From Pseudomonadota bacterium (GTDB lineage Bacteria > Pseudomonadota > Alphaproteobacteria > Rhodobacterales > Rhodobacteraceae): 64,000 bases of DNA. The translations under genes were made by a program, and so were the position numbers. The DNA lies in NCBI GenBank assembly GCA_020161615.1, contig JAIUPD010000004.1, positions 248,001 to 312,000 on the forward strand. Direction: 5' to 3'. The notes below the pieces were generated by a model. That model saw only the letters and a list, made by a program, of their open reading frames with translations, was not told the origin of the DNA and made no database searches. Below, piece by piece: positions 1 through 9,468 of the stretch. The stretch's first letter is position 1, and every line of letters starts with the position of its first letter.

Positions 1-400
<400 letters not shown>

Positions 401-404
<4 letters not shown>

Positions 405-1591
405 GCTATGCGATGGAGCGGGGCGGCATCCCCGCCCGCGGACTTGAGATCGCCGACCGGGTGGAGGCCTTCGTCCGCGAAACCGTCGCCCCCTACGAGA
501 AGGATCCGCGCCGCACCAGCCATGGCCCGAGCGAGGAGCTGTCCCTCGCGCTGAAGGACCTGGCGCGGGCGGCGGGGGTGATGACGCCGCATATTCTGGA
601 GAATGGTGCGCACCTCACGCATCGTGAAACGGCCGCGGTGCTGATCCGCTCGGGCCTGTCGCCTCTGGGGCCGCTGGCCTGCCATGTCGCGGCGCCGGAC
701 GAGGGGAATATGTACCTGCTGGGCAAGGTCGGTTCGCCCGAGCTGAAGCAGCGTTTCCTCGAACCGATGATCGAGGGGCGGATGCGGTCGGCCTTCTTCA
801 TGACCGAACCGGCCGAGGAGGGCGGCGCGGGTTCGGACCCCTCGCTGATGCAGACGACCTGCCGGATGGACGGCAACCATTGGGTGATCAACGGCCGCAA
901 GACCTATATCACCGGGGCCGATGGCGCGGGGCTGGGGATCATCATGGCCAAGTCCGAGGACGGGGCCTGCATGTTCCTGGTGGACCTGCCGGATCCGGCG
1001 GTGCGGATCGAGCGGGTGATGGACACGCTCGACAGTTCCATGCCGGGCGGCCATGCGGTCATCACCATCGACAACCTCAGGGTGCCCGCCACGCAGATGC
1101 TGGGCCAGTCGGGCGAGGGCTTCCGCTATGCCCAGGTGCGGCTCTCGCCGGCCCGGCTCACGCATTGCATGCGCTGGCTGGGCGCCTGCATCCGCGCCAA
1201 CGAGATCGCGACGGATTACGCCAACAAGCGCATGGCCTTCGGCAAGCCGCTGGTCGATCACGAAGGGGTCGGCTTCATGCTGGCCGACAATCTGATCGAC
1301 CTGAAACAGGCCGAGCTGATGATCTATTGGTGCGCCGATGTGCTGGACACGGGCGTGCTGGGGACGGCCGAAAGCTCCATGGCCAAGGTCGCGGTCTCGG
1401 AGGCGCTGATGCGCGTCGCCGACCGCTGCGTGCAGGTGATGGGCGGGCAGGGCGTGACGGCGGATACCATCGTCGAGCAGGTCTTCCGCGAAGTGCGCGC
1501 CTTTCGTATCTACGACGGTCCGACCGAAGTGCACAAATGGTCGCTGGCCAAGAAGATCAAGCGCGACTGGAAGAAGGCGCAGGAAGCCTGA
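401..1591 (+). CDS. acyl-CoA dehydrogenase, ACAD10/11-like subfamily
   Basis: This 396-residue protein has the acyl-CoA dehydrogenase fold, with [16 protein letters not shown] and [11 protein letters not shown] in the FAD/substrate middle domain. The C-terminal helical domain carries [13 protein letters not shown]. Where classical family members have a catalytic Glu in YEGT, this one has Asp (about residue 372), as I recall for ACAD10/ACAD11. The segment [19 protein letters not shown] is almost identical in the enzyme at 30167-31381, so the two are paralogues. The start is fixed by a 4-base overlap with the SDR gene. Substrate is unknown; a hydroxylated or phosphorylated acyl-CoA is an inference from the subfamily. 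Confidence 0.9.
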
Positions 1592-1608
1592 GCCTTCGAT
1601 CCGGAACG

Positions 1609-1638
1609 AAAAAGCCCGTCGCTTGCGGCGGGCTTTTT
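1609..1638. terminator. bidirectional rho-independent terminator
   Basis: AAAAAGCCCG pairs perfectly with CGGGCTTTTT around a short loop. It lies 17 bases after one gene and just beyond the end of the convergent ABC operon. The A-run on one side and T-run on the other allow termination in both directions. Confidence 0.9.
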
Positions 1639-1654
1639 GTTGCCTGGGGGCGTC

Positions 1655-2596
1655 TCAGCCCGCGTCTGCGAAATGGCAGGCGACCTCATGCGTGCCGACG
1701 CGCCGCAGTTCCGGTCGGCTTTCGGCGCATTCGGTGCGGGCGATGGGGCAGCGGGTGCGGAAGGGGCAGCCCGAGGGCGGGTTCACCGGGCTCGGCACAT
1801 CGCCCTCCAGGATCGGCGCGTCGTCCTGCCGTGCGGCCTCGTCCGGGATCGCGTTGATCAGGGCCTGGGTATAGGGATGTAGGCGGTGGATCCAGACATC
1901 CTCGGCCGGGCCGATCTCGACGATGCGACCCAGGTACATGACGGCGATGCGGTTGGCGATGTAGCGCACCACCGCCAGGTCGTGCGAGATGAAGAGGTAG
2001 GAAAGCCCCAGCTCCTTCTGCAGGTCCAAAAGCAGGTTCAGCACCTGCGCCTGTACCGAGACATCGAGGGCCGAGACCGCCTCGTCGCAGACCAGCAGGT
2101 TCGGGTTCAAGACCAGCGCCCGGGCGATGGAGACCCGCTGGCGCTGCCCGCCCGAGAGTTCGTGCGGCAGCCGTTCGAGGTGATAGGGCGACAGCCCCAC
2201 CTTCTGGGCGATGGCAAGCGCCGCCGCGCGACGCTCGGCGCGGGTGCCGATGCCGGCGACCTGCAAGGGTTCGGTGATGATCCGTTCCACCGACAGGCGC
2301 GGGTTCAGCGCGCCCCAAGGGTCCTGGAAGATCATCTGCACATTGCGCGCGCGTTCCAGCCGGGTGGCGCGCGAGGTGCCGGGATGAACGCCCTCGATGC
2401 TGAGCGTGCCGCCGGTCGGGTTCTGGATGCCGACGATGCAGCGCGCGAGGGTGGATTTGCCGCAGCCGGATTCGCCGACGAGGCCCAGCGTCTCGCCCTT
2501 GGCGATTTCCAGCGTGATGCCGTCGACGGCGCGCAGCGCGCCCCGGGCGGTGGCGTGGTGCAGTTCCAGTGCCTCGGTTCTCAGGACGGGATTCAT
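1655..2596 (-). CDS. Opp/Dpp-type ABC transporter ATPase, second subunit (DppF/OppF-like)
   Basis: The 313-residue protein has Walker A GESGCGKS, signature LSGGQRQR and Walker B LLVCDEAVSALD. Its C-terminal extension with paired cysteines (CPFRTRCPIA) is typical of oligopeptide/dipeptide importer ATPases. The start [10 protein letters not shown] was chosen over a 36-residue upstream extension because it gives the same ATGA overlap seen at every junction of this operon. It forms the inner-face motor with the neighbouring DppD-like ATPase. The substrate is probably set by the operon's catabolic genes and need not be a peptide. Confidence 0.93.
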   Translation of the reverse strand: MNPVLRTEALELHHATARGALRAVDGITLEIAKGETLGLVGESGCGKSTLARCIVGIQNPTGGTLSIEGVHPGTSRATRLERARNVQMIFQDPWGALNPRLSVERIITEPLQVAGIGTRAERRAAALAIAQKVGLSPYHLERLPHELSGGQRQRVSIARALVLNPNLLVCDEAVSALDVSVQAQVLNLLLDLQKELGLSYLFISHDLAVVRYIANRIAVMYLGRIVEIGPAEDVWIHRLHPYTQALINAIPDEAARQDDAPILEGDVPSPVNPPSGCPFRTRCPIARTECAESRPELRRVGTHEVACHFADAG

Positions 2597-3567
2597 GCCG
2601 GCACTCCCTCGGTCAGCGGGAAATGGCAGCGCGTTGCCCGGCCCGTGGGGGCGCGGACCAGCGCCGGGCGCTCGGCCTCGCAGCGGGATTGCGCCCGGGG
2701 GCAACGGGCGCGGAAGACGCAGCCATCGGGCCTTGCCTCGGGCGCGGGGACGGAGCCTGCGATATCGGCCAGACGCGGGGCGCCGGCGGCGAAGCTACCC
2801 TGCGGGCGGGCGGCGATCAGCCCGGCGGTATAGGGGTGGCGGGGGGCGTCCAGCACCGCGTCCACGCGCCCTTCCTCGACCACCGAGCCCGCGTACATGA
2901 CCACGATCCGGTCGGCCACCTGCCGCACCACGCCGAGGTCATGGGTGATGAACAGAAGGCCGAGGTTCTCTTCCTGCTGCAACTGCTTCAGAAGCCGCAG
3001 GATCTGCGCCTGCACCGTCACATCCAGCGCCGTCGTCGGCTCGTCGGCGATGAGCAGCGAGGGCGAGCAGGCCAGCGCGATGGCGATCACCACCCGTTGC
3101 CGCATGCCGCCGGACATCTGGTGCGGGTAATCGTTCAGCCGCGCCTCGGCGTCGGGGATCTTGACCAGGGTCAGCAGCTCCAGCGCCCGGGCGCGCGCCG
3201 CGTTGGCCGAGAGGCCCCGGTGAGTGCGCAATACTTCGGTGATCTGGCTGCCCACGGTCATGACCGGATTGAGCGCGGTGAGGGGCTCCTGAAAGATCAT
3301 CCCCATCTTCTCGCCGCGCAGGTGGCGCAGCTTGCGCTGGGGCAGGGACTGGATTTCCTGCCCTTCCAACAGGATACGGCCCTGCCGGACGCGCAGGTTT
3401 TCGGGCAGAAGGCCCATGATCGACAGCGCCGTCAGGGATTTGCCGCAGCCGGATTCGCCGACCAGCCCCACGGTTTCGCCACGCTCGACGGTCAGCGTCA
3501 GTTCTTCGACGATCGGGGCCGAGCGGCCCGGCCCGACGCGCAGGTTGTCGATGTGCAAGAGGGTCAT
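2593..3567 (-). CDS. Opp/Dpp-type ABC transporter ATPase, first subunit (DppD/OppD-like)
   Basis: The 324-residue ATPase has Walker A GESGCGKS, signature MSGGMRQR, Walker [13 protein letters not shown] and the H-loop ITHDLG. The Cys-rich C-terminal peptide-transporter motif [10 protein letters not shown] is present. The start [10 protein letters not shown] overlaps the stop of the upstream permease by ATGA; longer reading-frame extensions are read-through of the permease region. It pairs with the product of 1655-2596 as an ATPase heterodimer under the two permeases. Confidence 0.93.
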   Translation of the reverse strand: MTLLHIDNLRVGPGRSAPIVEELTLTVERGETVGLVGESGCGKSLTALSIMGLLPENLRVRQGRILLEGQEIQSLPQRKLRHLRGEKMGMIFQEPLTALNPVMTVGSQITEVLRTHRGLSANAARARALELLTLVKIPDAEARLNDYPHQMSGGMRQRVVIAIALACSPSLLIADEPTTALDVTVQAQILRLLKQLQQEENLGLLFITHDLGVVRQVADRIVVMYAGSVVEEGRVDAVLDAPRHPYTAGLIAARPQGSFAAGAPRLADIAGSVPAPEARPDGCVFRARCPRAQSRCEAERPALVRAPTGRATRCHFPLTEGVPA

Positions 3568-4409
3568 TTCCGCTCCTTCAGGCGCGGGTTCAGGACGTCG
3601 TTCAGCGCGTCGCCGATCAGGTTCAGGGACATGACGGTCAGGACCAGGGCCACGGCGGGAACGGCGGTCAGATACCAGCCGTTGCGCAGCTCCTGCCGGC
3701 CGATGTTGAGGACGGTGCCCCAGCTCATCACGTTGGGATCGCCCAGGCCCAGGAAGGCAAGGCTCGCCTCGACGATGATCGAATTGGCGACCAGGACCGA
3801 GGCGGTGACGATGATCGGCGCCAGGCAATTGGGCAGGATCTGCTGGAAGACGATGCGCAGGTCGGACATGCCGATGATCTTGCACGATTGCACGAAATCA
3901 TAGGTCCGCAGCCGCAGCACATCGGCGCGCACCAGCCGGGCGATCATCGGCCAGGCGACGATGGCGATGGCGAAGGTGATGACCGGCAACGAGGCGCCGA
4001 TGATGCCGACGATGGCGATGGACAGAAGGAAGTTCGGCACGGTCTGGAAGGCGTCGGTCAGGCGCATCAGCGCGTCATCGACCCAGCCGCCCCAATAGCC
4101 GGCGATGGCGCCCACCACCGTCCCGATGACCAGCGCCGCCCCGGCGGCCGAGACGCCGACCAGAAGCGAGACGCGCGCGCCATAGAACAGCGCCGGGATC
4201 AGGTCGCGCCCGAAGGTGTCGGTGCCGAGCGGAAAGCGCGGGTCGGCCCCGGGCCAGAGGCGTGGCGGGCCGGCCATGGTCCAGGGGCCGTCCGGGTAGA
4301 GGATACCGGCCAGCGCCGACATGGCGACGATGGCAAGGATCAGCACCATCCCGATCAGGCCCGAAGGGTGGCGGGCGAGGCGGCCGAGGAGGGAGAGCGC
4401 GCCCCTCAT
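3564..4409 (-). CDS. Opp/Dpp-type ABC transporter permease (DppC-like)
   Basis: The 281-residue inner-membrane permease begins MRGALSLLGRLARHPSG and has about six hydrophobic segments. A DppC-type periplasmic loop (GTDTFGRDLIPALFYGARVS) follows the first, and the EAA coupling loop lies near EASLAFLGLGDPN. Its start overlaps the stop of the DppB-like gene by four bases. It forms the translocation channel with that protein. Confidence 0.92.
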   Translation of the reverse strand: MRGALSLLGRLARHPSGLIGMVLILAIVAMSALAGILYPDGPWTMAGPPRLWPGADPRFPLGTDTFGRDLIPALFYGARVSLLVGVSAAGAALVIGTVVGAIAGYWGGWVDDALMRLTDAFQTVPNFLLSIAIVGIIGASLPVITFAIAIVAWPMIARLVRADVLRLRTYDFVQSCKIIGMSDLRIVFQQILPNCLAPIIVTASVLVANSIIVEASLAFLGLGDPNVMSWGTVLNIGRQELRNGWYLTAVPAVALVLTVMSLNLIGDALNDVLNPRLKERK

Positions 4410-5452
4410 TTCAGGTTCACCCGGGGGTCGAGGACCATGTAGAGCATGTCGATCACGAAGTTGACGATCACCACCGCCAGAGACGAGATGAAGACCACCC
4501 CCAGCAGAAGGTTGGTGTCGCGCTGGAAAACGGCGTCGAAGGCGGTGCGGCCCATGCCGGGCAGGCCGAAGATCGTCTCGATCAGCACAGCCCCCCCGAA
4601 GAGGGAACTCACCTGCAGCCCGGCCATGGTAACGAGCGGCAGCAGCGCGTTCCTCAGCGCGTGGACATAGAAGACGCGGCCCTCGGTCAGGCCCTTGCCG
4701 CGGGCGGTGCGGACGAAATCGAGCTTCAGCACCTCCAGCATCGAGGCGCGGCCGATCCGGCCGTAAATGGCGATGTAAAAGGTGCAGAGCGCGGTCACCG
4801 GCAGGATCAGATGCGCCGCCACGTCCTTGAGATAGGTGAGGCCCGTGTAGCCCATGCCGACGCTCTCGAACCCGGCGATCGGCAGCCAGTGCAGTTTCAC
4901 GGCAAAGATCAGGATCAGCAGGATGGCGATGATGAAGCTGGGCGTCGCATAGAGCAGCAGCATGAAGAGCGAGATGCCGAGGTCCACGGCCTTGCCGGCG
5001 AAGCGCGAGGCGAGGACGCCGAAGATCGTGCCGATCACCATGGACAGGCTGACCGAGCAAACCACCAGGATGGCGGTGACCGGCAGGCGGGCCAGGATCA
5101 CGTCCATGGCGGGCGCGGCATTGATCGGCGAATAGCCGAAGTCGAACGTGGCAAGCAGCGCCATGTAGCGGATCAGCTGCACGAAGACCGACTGATCCAG
5201 CCCGTAGCGTTCGCGCAGGCTGGCGATCTGGTCGGCGGTCAGGTCGCGGGTCCCGGCCATGGCATCGACCATGTCGCCGGGGGCGAGCTTGACCAGCAGG
5301 AAGCTGCCGACCATGACCAGCATCATGACCAGCACGGCCTGCAACAGGCGGCGCAGGACATAGCGCAGGGCGGGCGACAGGCGGCGGGAGGGGGCCTTGG
5401 CAGGCCCCCTCCCGGTCGTGCCGGTCCCGGTCAGGGGGACGGGTTCGCTCAT
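4406..5452 (-). CDS. Opp/Dpp-type ABC transporter permease (DppB-like)
   Basis: The 348-residue permease starts MSEPVPLTG. A basic, Pro/Gly-rich cytoplasmic tail of about 30 residues precedes the first membrane span (LLQAVLVMMLVMVG). The DppB landmarks MVDAMAG, RYGLDQS and a C-terminal DMLYMVLDPRVNLK follow. An in-frame ATG five codons upstream exists, but the chosen ATG gives the ATGA overlap used throughout the operon. It is the partner of the DppC-like permease. Confidence 0.92.
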   Translation of the reverse strand: MSEPVPLTGTGTTGRGPAKAPSRRLSPALRYVLRRLLQAVLVMMLVMVGSFLLVKLAPGDMVDAMAGTRDLTADQIASLRERYGLDQSVFVQLIRYMALLATFDFGYSPINAAPAMDVILARLPVTAILVVCSVSLSMVIGTIFGVLASRFAGKAVDLGISLFMLLLYATPSFIIAILLILIFAVKLHWLPIAGFESVGMGYTGLTYLKDVAAHLILPVTALCTFYIAIYGRIGRASMLEVLKLDFVRTARGKGLTEGRVFYVHALRNALLPLVTMAGLQVSSLFGGAVLIETIFGLPGMGRTAFDAVFQRDTNLLLGVVFISSLAVVIVNFVIDMLYMVLDPRVNLK

Positions 5453-7053
5453 GCTTCGATCCAGCACTGCTTCAGGCTGCCCAGCGCGCCCAGCGCGTCG
5501 ATGGTATGGTCCTTGACGCGGACATTGGCGATGGTCGCCATCGAGATATCGGTGACTTTCAGCACCGGCAGATCCTCGTAGGCGAGGCGCTGGAAATCGG
5601 CGTATTGCTGCACGCGGGCGGCCTCGTCCGTCTCGACGCTGGCGGCGTTCAGCAGCGCGTCGACCTCAGGGTTGACGTAATGCGCACCGTTCGAGAAGCC
5701 GGTGCCCGGCAGGTAGCTGGCCGAGTTGTAGAACCGGTGCACGCCGATGGTCGGGTCCACGCCCATGGAGGCGGTATAAAGCGCGAGGTCATGGTTGCGG
5801 TCGGTGTAGACGGTCTGCACGAAGACCGCGAAATCCTGGGTGCGGATCGTCACGTCGATGCCGACCTGACGCAGCACTTCCTTGATGTAGCTGGCCGCGG
5901 TGATCGATTCCGTGCCCCAGGGCGAGGGGTCGAGGGTCAGGCCGAAGCGCATGCCGCCGGCGCCGCGGGGATAGCCCGCCTCGTCCAGGAGTTCATTGGC
6001 CCGTGCCGGATCGTAGGGGTAGGAGGGCACGCCCTCGGTCGTGAAATAGGCGCGCTGGTCGAAGTGCAGGGGCGAGCGGCCGGGCTGGCCCATGCCGTAC
6101 CAGACGTTCTGGGTGATCCAGTTGACGTCGATGGCATGGGCGATGGCATGGCGCACCAGCTTGTTGGCGAGGTACTCGTTGTCGAGGTTGAAATCCATCT
6201 GCTGGGCCGAGGGCATGGCCTCGAATCCGTCGGTGGTCATCTCGAATTCCGGCAGTTCGGCCAGGCGGCGGATTTCCTGCGCCGGGATCTGGTTGAGGAA
6301 GATCGCATCGGCCTGACCCGATTCCAGCATGGCCACGCGCGTCGCCGGATCGGCGATATACTGGACGACCAGCCGGTCGAGGCGCGGGAAACCCTCGTCC
6401 CAGTAATCGGGGTTCTTCACCATCACCACATTGGCGCCGATCTCGTAGTTTTCCAGCAGGAAGGGACCGGTGCCGACCGGGGCGGTGTTGACCGGGTTGG
6501 CCATGATGTCCGTCCCCTCGTAGAGGTGGGCGGGCAGGATCGGGCTTTCGCGGCTGTCGAGCGCGCGCATCAGCGCGGGCGTCGGGCGCGACAGGCGGAA
6601 GATCGCGGTCAGGTCGTCGGGCGTTTCCACCGCTTCCAGCGCGGCAAAGGTGGTGCGGCCGCGGCCGTGGTGGACCTTCAGCACCTCCATGAAGGTGAAG
6701 GCCACGTCATGCGAGGTGAAGGCCTCGCCATCGTGCCATTTCACGCCCTCGCGCAGCTTGAATTCGACGGTCAGGCCGTCCTCGGACATCGACCATTCGG
6801 TGGCGAGCGAGGCTTTCGGCACCATGCCGAAATCGTAGCCCAGAAGGCCGTCGTAGAATTTGGGCGACAGGAAGCTCTCGGGCCCGCCGGTCGAGACGGC
6901 CGAGTTCAGATAGGTCGGCGCGGGCCAGGCGGGGGTGCGCAGCACACCGCCCGAGGTCTGGGCAAGCGCCTGACGCGAACCCGCCATCACGGCGGGCACA
7001 ATCCCAGCGGCGGCGAGGGTCGACAGGAAGGAACGGCGGTTCATCGTGGTCAT
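5449..7053 (-). CDS. family 5 extracellular solute-binding protein, Tat-exported
   Basis: The 534-residue protein belongs to the DppA/OppA/NikA binding-protein family. It starts MTTMNRRSFLSTLAAAG, a twin-arginine signal peptide, with cleavage probably after ALAQ. The mature part has the family signatures GLTVEFKLREGVKWHDGEAF and VNTAPVGTGPF. The start was chosen for its GGAG ribosome site eight bases upstream; a 15-codon upstream extension lacks one. It captures the solute for the permease genes downstream. Tat export implies the protein is folded before it reaches the periplasm. Confidence 0.93.
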   Translation of the reverse strand: MTTMNRRSFLSTLAAAGIVPAVMAGSRQALAQTSGGVLRTPAWPAPTYLNSAVSTGGPESFLSPKFYDGLLGYDFGMVPKASLATEWSMSEDGLTVEFKLREGVKWHDGEAFTSHDVAFTFMEVLKVHHGRGRTTFAALEAVETPDDLTAIFRLSRPTPALMRALDSRESPILPAHLYEGTDIMANPVNTAPVGTGPFLLENYEIGANVVMVKNPDYWDEGFPRLDRLVVQYIADPATRVAMLESGQADAIFLNQIPAQEIRRLAELPEFEMTTDGFEAMPSAQQMDFNLDNEYLANKLVRHAIAHAIDVNWITQNVWYGMGQPGRSPLHFDQRAYFTTEGVPSYPYDPARANELLDEAGYPRGAGGMRFGLTLDPSPWGTESITAASYIKEVLRQVGIDVTIRTQDFAVFVQTVYTDRNHDLALYTASMGVDPTIGVHRFYNSASYLPGTGFSNGAHYVNPEVDALLNAASVETDEAARVQQYADFQRLAYEDLPVLKVTDISMATIANVRVKDHTIDALGALGSLKQCWIEA

Positions 7054-7118
7054 GGGGTTTCTCCAGGCAGCGGGTCGCGGGGTTGAGAAGGGCGGCACAG
7101 GGCCGGTGGCGGCGGGGT

Positions 7119-7151
7119 GGGCGAACGGGACGGGAGCGGCCCCGTTCGCCC
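7119..7151 (-). other. intercistronic hairpin between amidase and binding-protein genes
   Basis: An 11-bp perfect stem (GGGCGAACGGG with CCCGTTCGCCC) encloses an 11-base loop. A second 7-bp stem lies at 7181-7207. Neither is followed by a U-run, so mRNA stabilisation or partial attenuation is more likely than full termination. This is the only long gap (163 bp) inside the cassette A operon. Confidence 0.6.
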
Positions 7152-7216
7152 GGTGTTGCCCGAGGGGCCGGGCAGGCAGGCGCGCCGCTGCTTGCGGGTG
7201 CGGCGCGCGGAAAGGG

Positions 7217-8536
7217 TCAGGTCGCGGTGGCGTGGCCTTTCATGGCTGGTTTGCCCTCGGCCAGCAGCGGACCCAGAAGGCCCGCCATGGCGATCAGGCG
7301 GCGGTCGGTATAGCGGGGGCCGGTCAGCGTCAGCCCGACCGGCAGGCCCTGAGGCCCGGTCAGGCCGGGAACGTTGACGCAAGGCATATGCAGCAGGGTC
7401 CAGATCCGGTTGAAGGTGGCGGCGCCGGTGTTGTCGGGGCCGAGGGGCGCCTCGCCGGCGGTCGAGGGGGTCAGCACCGCATCGAAAGGTGCGGCAAGGC
7501 GGTCGAATTCGGCCCGGCAGGCGGCGGCGAGGTCCAGCGCGGCCAGCAGATCGGCCCGGCTCTCGCCCCGTTCGTTCTTCAGGATGCCGACCAGTTCGGG
7601 ATAGAGCGCGTCACCAAGGCGCCGGTAATCGGCCAGGAAGGCGGTGCGCATCTCGGCCTGCATGACGATGCGATGGGCCTCGGTCAGGCCATCGAAGGCG
7701 GGCGGCAGGTCCAGCATCGTCAGCTCCGCCCCGGCGGCGCGCAGACGCGCCTCGGCCTCGGCCATGGCGGCGACGGTGGCGGGTTCGGCCTTGTCCCAGA
7801 CCGGGCTGCGGCAGATCGCGATCCGGGCACCCCTGAGCGTCGCCGGGGCGGGCAGGGGCTCGACCCCGAAGACCTCGGCCAGCAGGTCCAGATCCCCGGC
7901 CGAACGGGCGTACCAGCCCAGCGTGTCGATGCTGGCCGCGCAGACCTTGAAGCCCTCGTGGCTCACAAGGTTCCAGGTCGGCTTGATCGCGTAGACGCCG
8001 CAATAGGATGCGGGGCGGATCACCGAGCCGCCGGTCTGGGTGCCCAGGCTGACGGGAACCTGCCCATCCGCCACCGCCGCGGCCGAGCCCGAGGACGAGC
8101 CGCCCGGGGTGCGGGTCGGATCATGCGGGTTGGTGGTGGCGGCGCGGCGGCCGTTCACGGCGAATTCCACCGTGTCGTTCTTGCCCATCATCACCGCGCC
8201 CGCCTGCCGCAGGATGGCGACGGCCGCGGCATCCACATTCGGCCAATGGTCTTGGAAATGCGGGGAATTCAGGCTGGTCGGCATCTCTGCGGTGGCGATG
8301 ATGTCCTTGACGCCCACGGGCAGGCCATGGAGCGGGCCGGGCGGTGCGGCCTCGGCCCGGGCCAGCGCGGCGTCGGGGTCGAGATGGGTCCAGGCCCGCA
8401 CCAAAGGGTCGCGCTCGCGCCAGCGGTCGAGGCAGGCGGCCATCAGCCCGCGCGCCGTCAGGCTGCCCGCGGCGATGCGCGACAGCGCCTCGCGGGCGGT
8501 CAGCCAGTTGGGCGTGGAGGCGGGCGTCACGGTCAT
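7217..8536 (-). CDS. amidase-signature family hydrolase (cassette A)
   Basis: The 439-residue protein carries the amidase-signature Ser-cisSer-Lys triad: Lys77 in GVKDI, cis-Ser147 in TPGGSSSGSAAA, and nucleophile Ser171 in GTQTGGSVIRPAS. The 24-residue spacing between the serines matches the family. It has no signal peptide, so it is cytosolic. The ATG shares one base with the stop of the upstream deacetylase-fold gene (TGATG). It should hydrolyse an amide or carbamoyl bond in the imported compound or a ring-opened intermediate. A close paralogue sits in cassette B at 22057-23364. Confidence 0.93.
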   Translation of the reverse strand: MTVTPASTPNWLTAREALSRIAAGSLTARGLMAACLDRWRERDPLVRAWTHLDPDAALARAEAAPPGPLHGLPVGVKDIIATAEMPTSLNSPHFQDHWPNVDAAAVAILRQAGAVMMGKNDTVEFAVNGRRAATTNPHDPTRTPGGSSSGSAAAVADGQVPVSLGTQTGGSVIRPASYCGVYAIKPTWNLVSHEGFKVCAASIDTLGWYARSAGDLDLLAEVFGVEPLPAPATLRGARIAICRSPVWDKAEPATVAAMAEAEARLRAAGAELTMLDLPPAFDGLTEAHRIVMQAEMRTAFLADYRRLGDALYPELVGILKNERGESRADLLAALDLAAACRAEFDRLAAPFDAVLTPSTAGEAPLGPDNTGAATFNRIWTLLHMPCVNVPGLTGPQGLPVGLTLTGPRYTDRRLIAMAGLLGPLLAEGKPAMKGHATAT

Positions 8537-9468
8537 CAGGCGATCCCCAGCGCCTGCCATTGGGCGCGGATTTCCTCGCCCGTGGCCGAGGCCACGCCGT
8601 CCGCCTTCAGGAAGCGGCCCAGCAGCCGGTCCAGCGCGTCGATGCGGCCCGGCTGGGCGATGATCCAGGGCGACAGCGACATCGACAGGATGCGCCCGCC
8701 GCGCTCGCGGCTTTCATCGAGCAGCACGTCGAAGGCGGCGTCGAGCTGGTACTCGTAATCGCCGATGGGCATGTTCTGCAGGCCGAGGATCTTGTGATCC
8801 GACAGGTCATAGCTGAGCGGCAGCTGGGTCAGGTCGCCCGCCCTGGTGTGGAAGGCATAGGGCAGATCGTCGTTGATCCAGTCGCAGATGTAGCGGCCGC
8901 CCGCTTCGGCTACGAGGTCCGGCGTCACGGCGGATTGCGAATGCGACGGCGAATGCCAGCCGGTGACCGCCTGCCCCGAGGCGGCGCGGAGGGTGGAGAA
9001 GGCCTCGTCAACCAGGGCCCTCTCCTCTTCCTCGGAGAGCCGGGAATGGTGCAGATGCCCCATGTCCACGCCCGCCGCCGCGACTTCCCAACCGCACGCC
9101 GTGATCTCTTTCATCAGATGCGGATAGCGGGGCGCCAGCGCCGCGTTCATCGCCGCCGTCGCCTTCACGCCGTGCTTGTCCAGCACCCGGAACAGCCGTT
9201 CGATCCCGACCCGGTTGCCGTAATCCCGCGTCGAGTAATCCCAGACCGAGGGATAGGGCCGGTCCATGCCGCCGATGGGCTTCACCGGGCTGGCTGGCAT
9301 GTCCATCGGGAAATGCTCCAGATGCACGCAGGCCCAGACCAGCAGCGTCTTGTCGCCCTGCCAACGGAAGGCGGGCACGTCGCGCAGATAGCGCGCCTCG
9401 TAGCGGTCGTGATCCATGCCCTTGCGGCGCAGCGGATAGTCGAAATAGCTGTCGGGGATCAGGCTCAT
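8536..9468 (-). CDS. polysaccharide-deacetylase-fold protein, second member of the pair (cassette A)
   Basis: The 310-residue protein has a NodB-like/PuuE-like fold, recognised from RDYGNRVGIERLFRVLDKHGVKATAAMN and the Trp-rich GWHSPSHS segment. The Asp-Asp of metal-dependent deacetylases is absent: the strand reads WACVHLEHFPMDMP. Where PuuE-like relatives have SHG it reads AAAGVDMGHLH, so the usual His is also missing. It is coupled by ATGA to the first member of the pair and by TGATG to the amidase. It may be a non-catalytic partner subunit or have altered chemistry. Its counterpart in cassette B is 26143-27072. Confidence 0.85.
   Translation of the reverse strand: MSLIPDSYFDYPLRRKGMDHDRYEARYLRDVPAFRWQGDKTLLVWACVHLEHFPMDMPASPVKPIGGMDRPYPSVWDYSTRDYGNRVGIERLFRVLDKHGVKATAAMNAALAPRYPHLMKEITACGWEVAAAGVDMGHLHHSRLSEEEERALVDEAFSTLRAASGQAVTGWHSPSHSQSAVTPDLVAEAGGRYICDWINDDLPYAFHTRAGDLTQLPLSYDLSDHKILGLQNMPIGDYEYQLDAAFDVLLDESRERGGRILSMSLSPWIIAQPGRIDALDRLLGRFLKADGVASATGEEIRAQWQALGIA

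Noticed and set aside
4262..7086. Plus-strand frames opposite the DppB-like permease and binding-protein genes
   Set aside because: They are antisense to well-supported membrane and Tat-exported proteins and show low-complexity His/Gln/Asp-rich composition.
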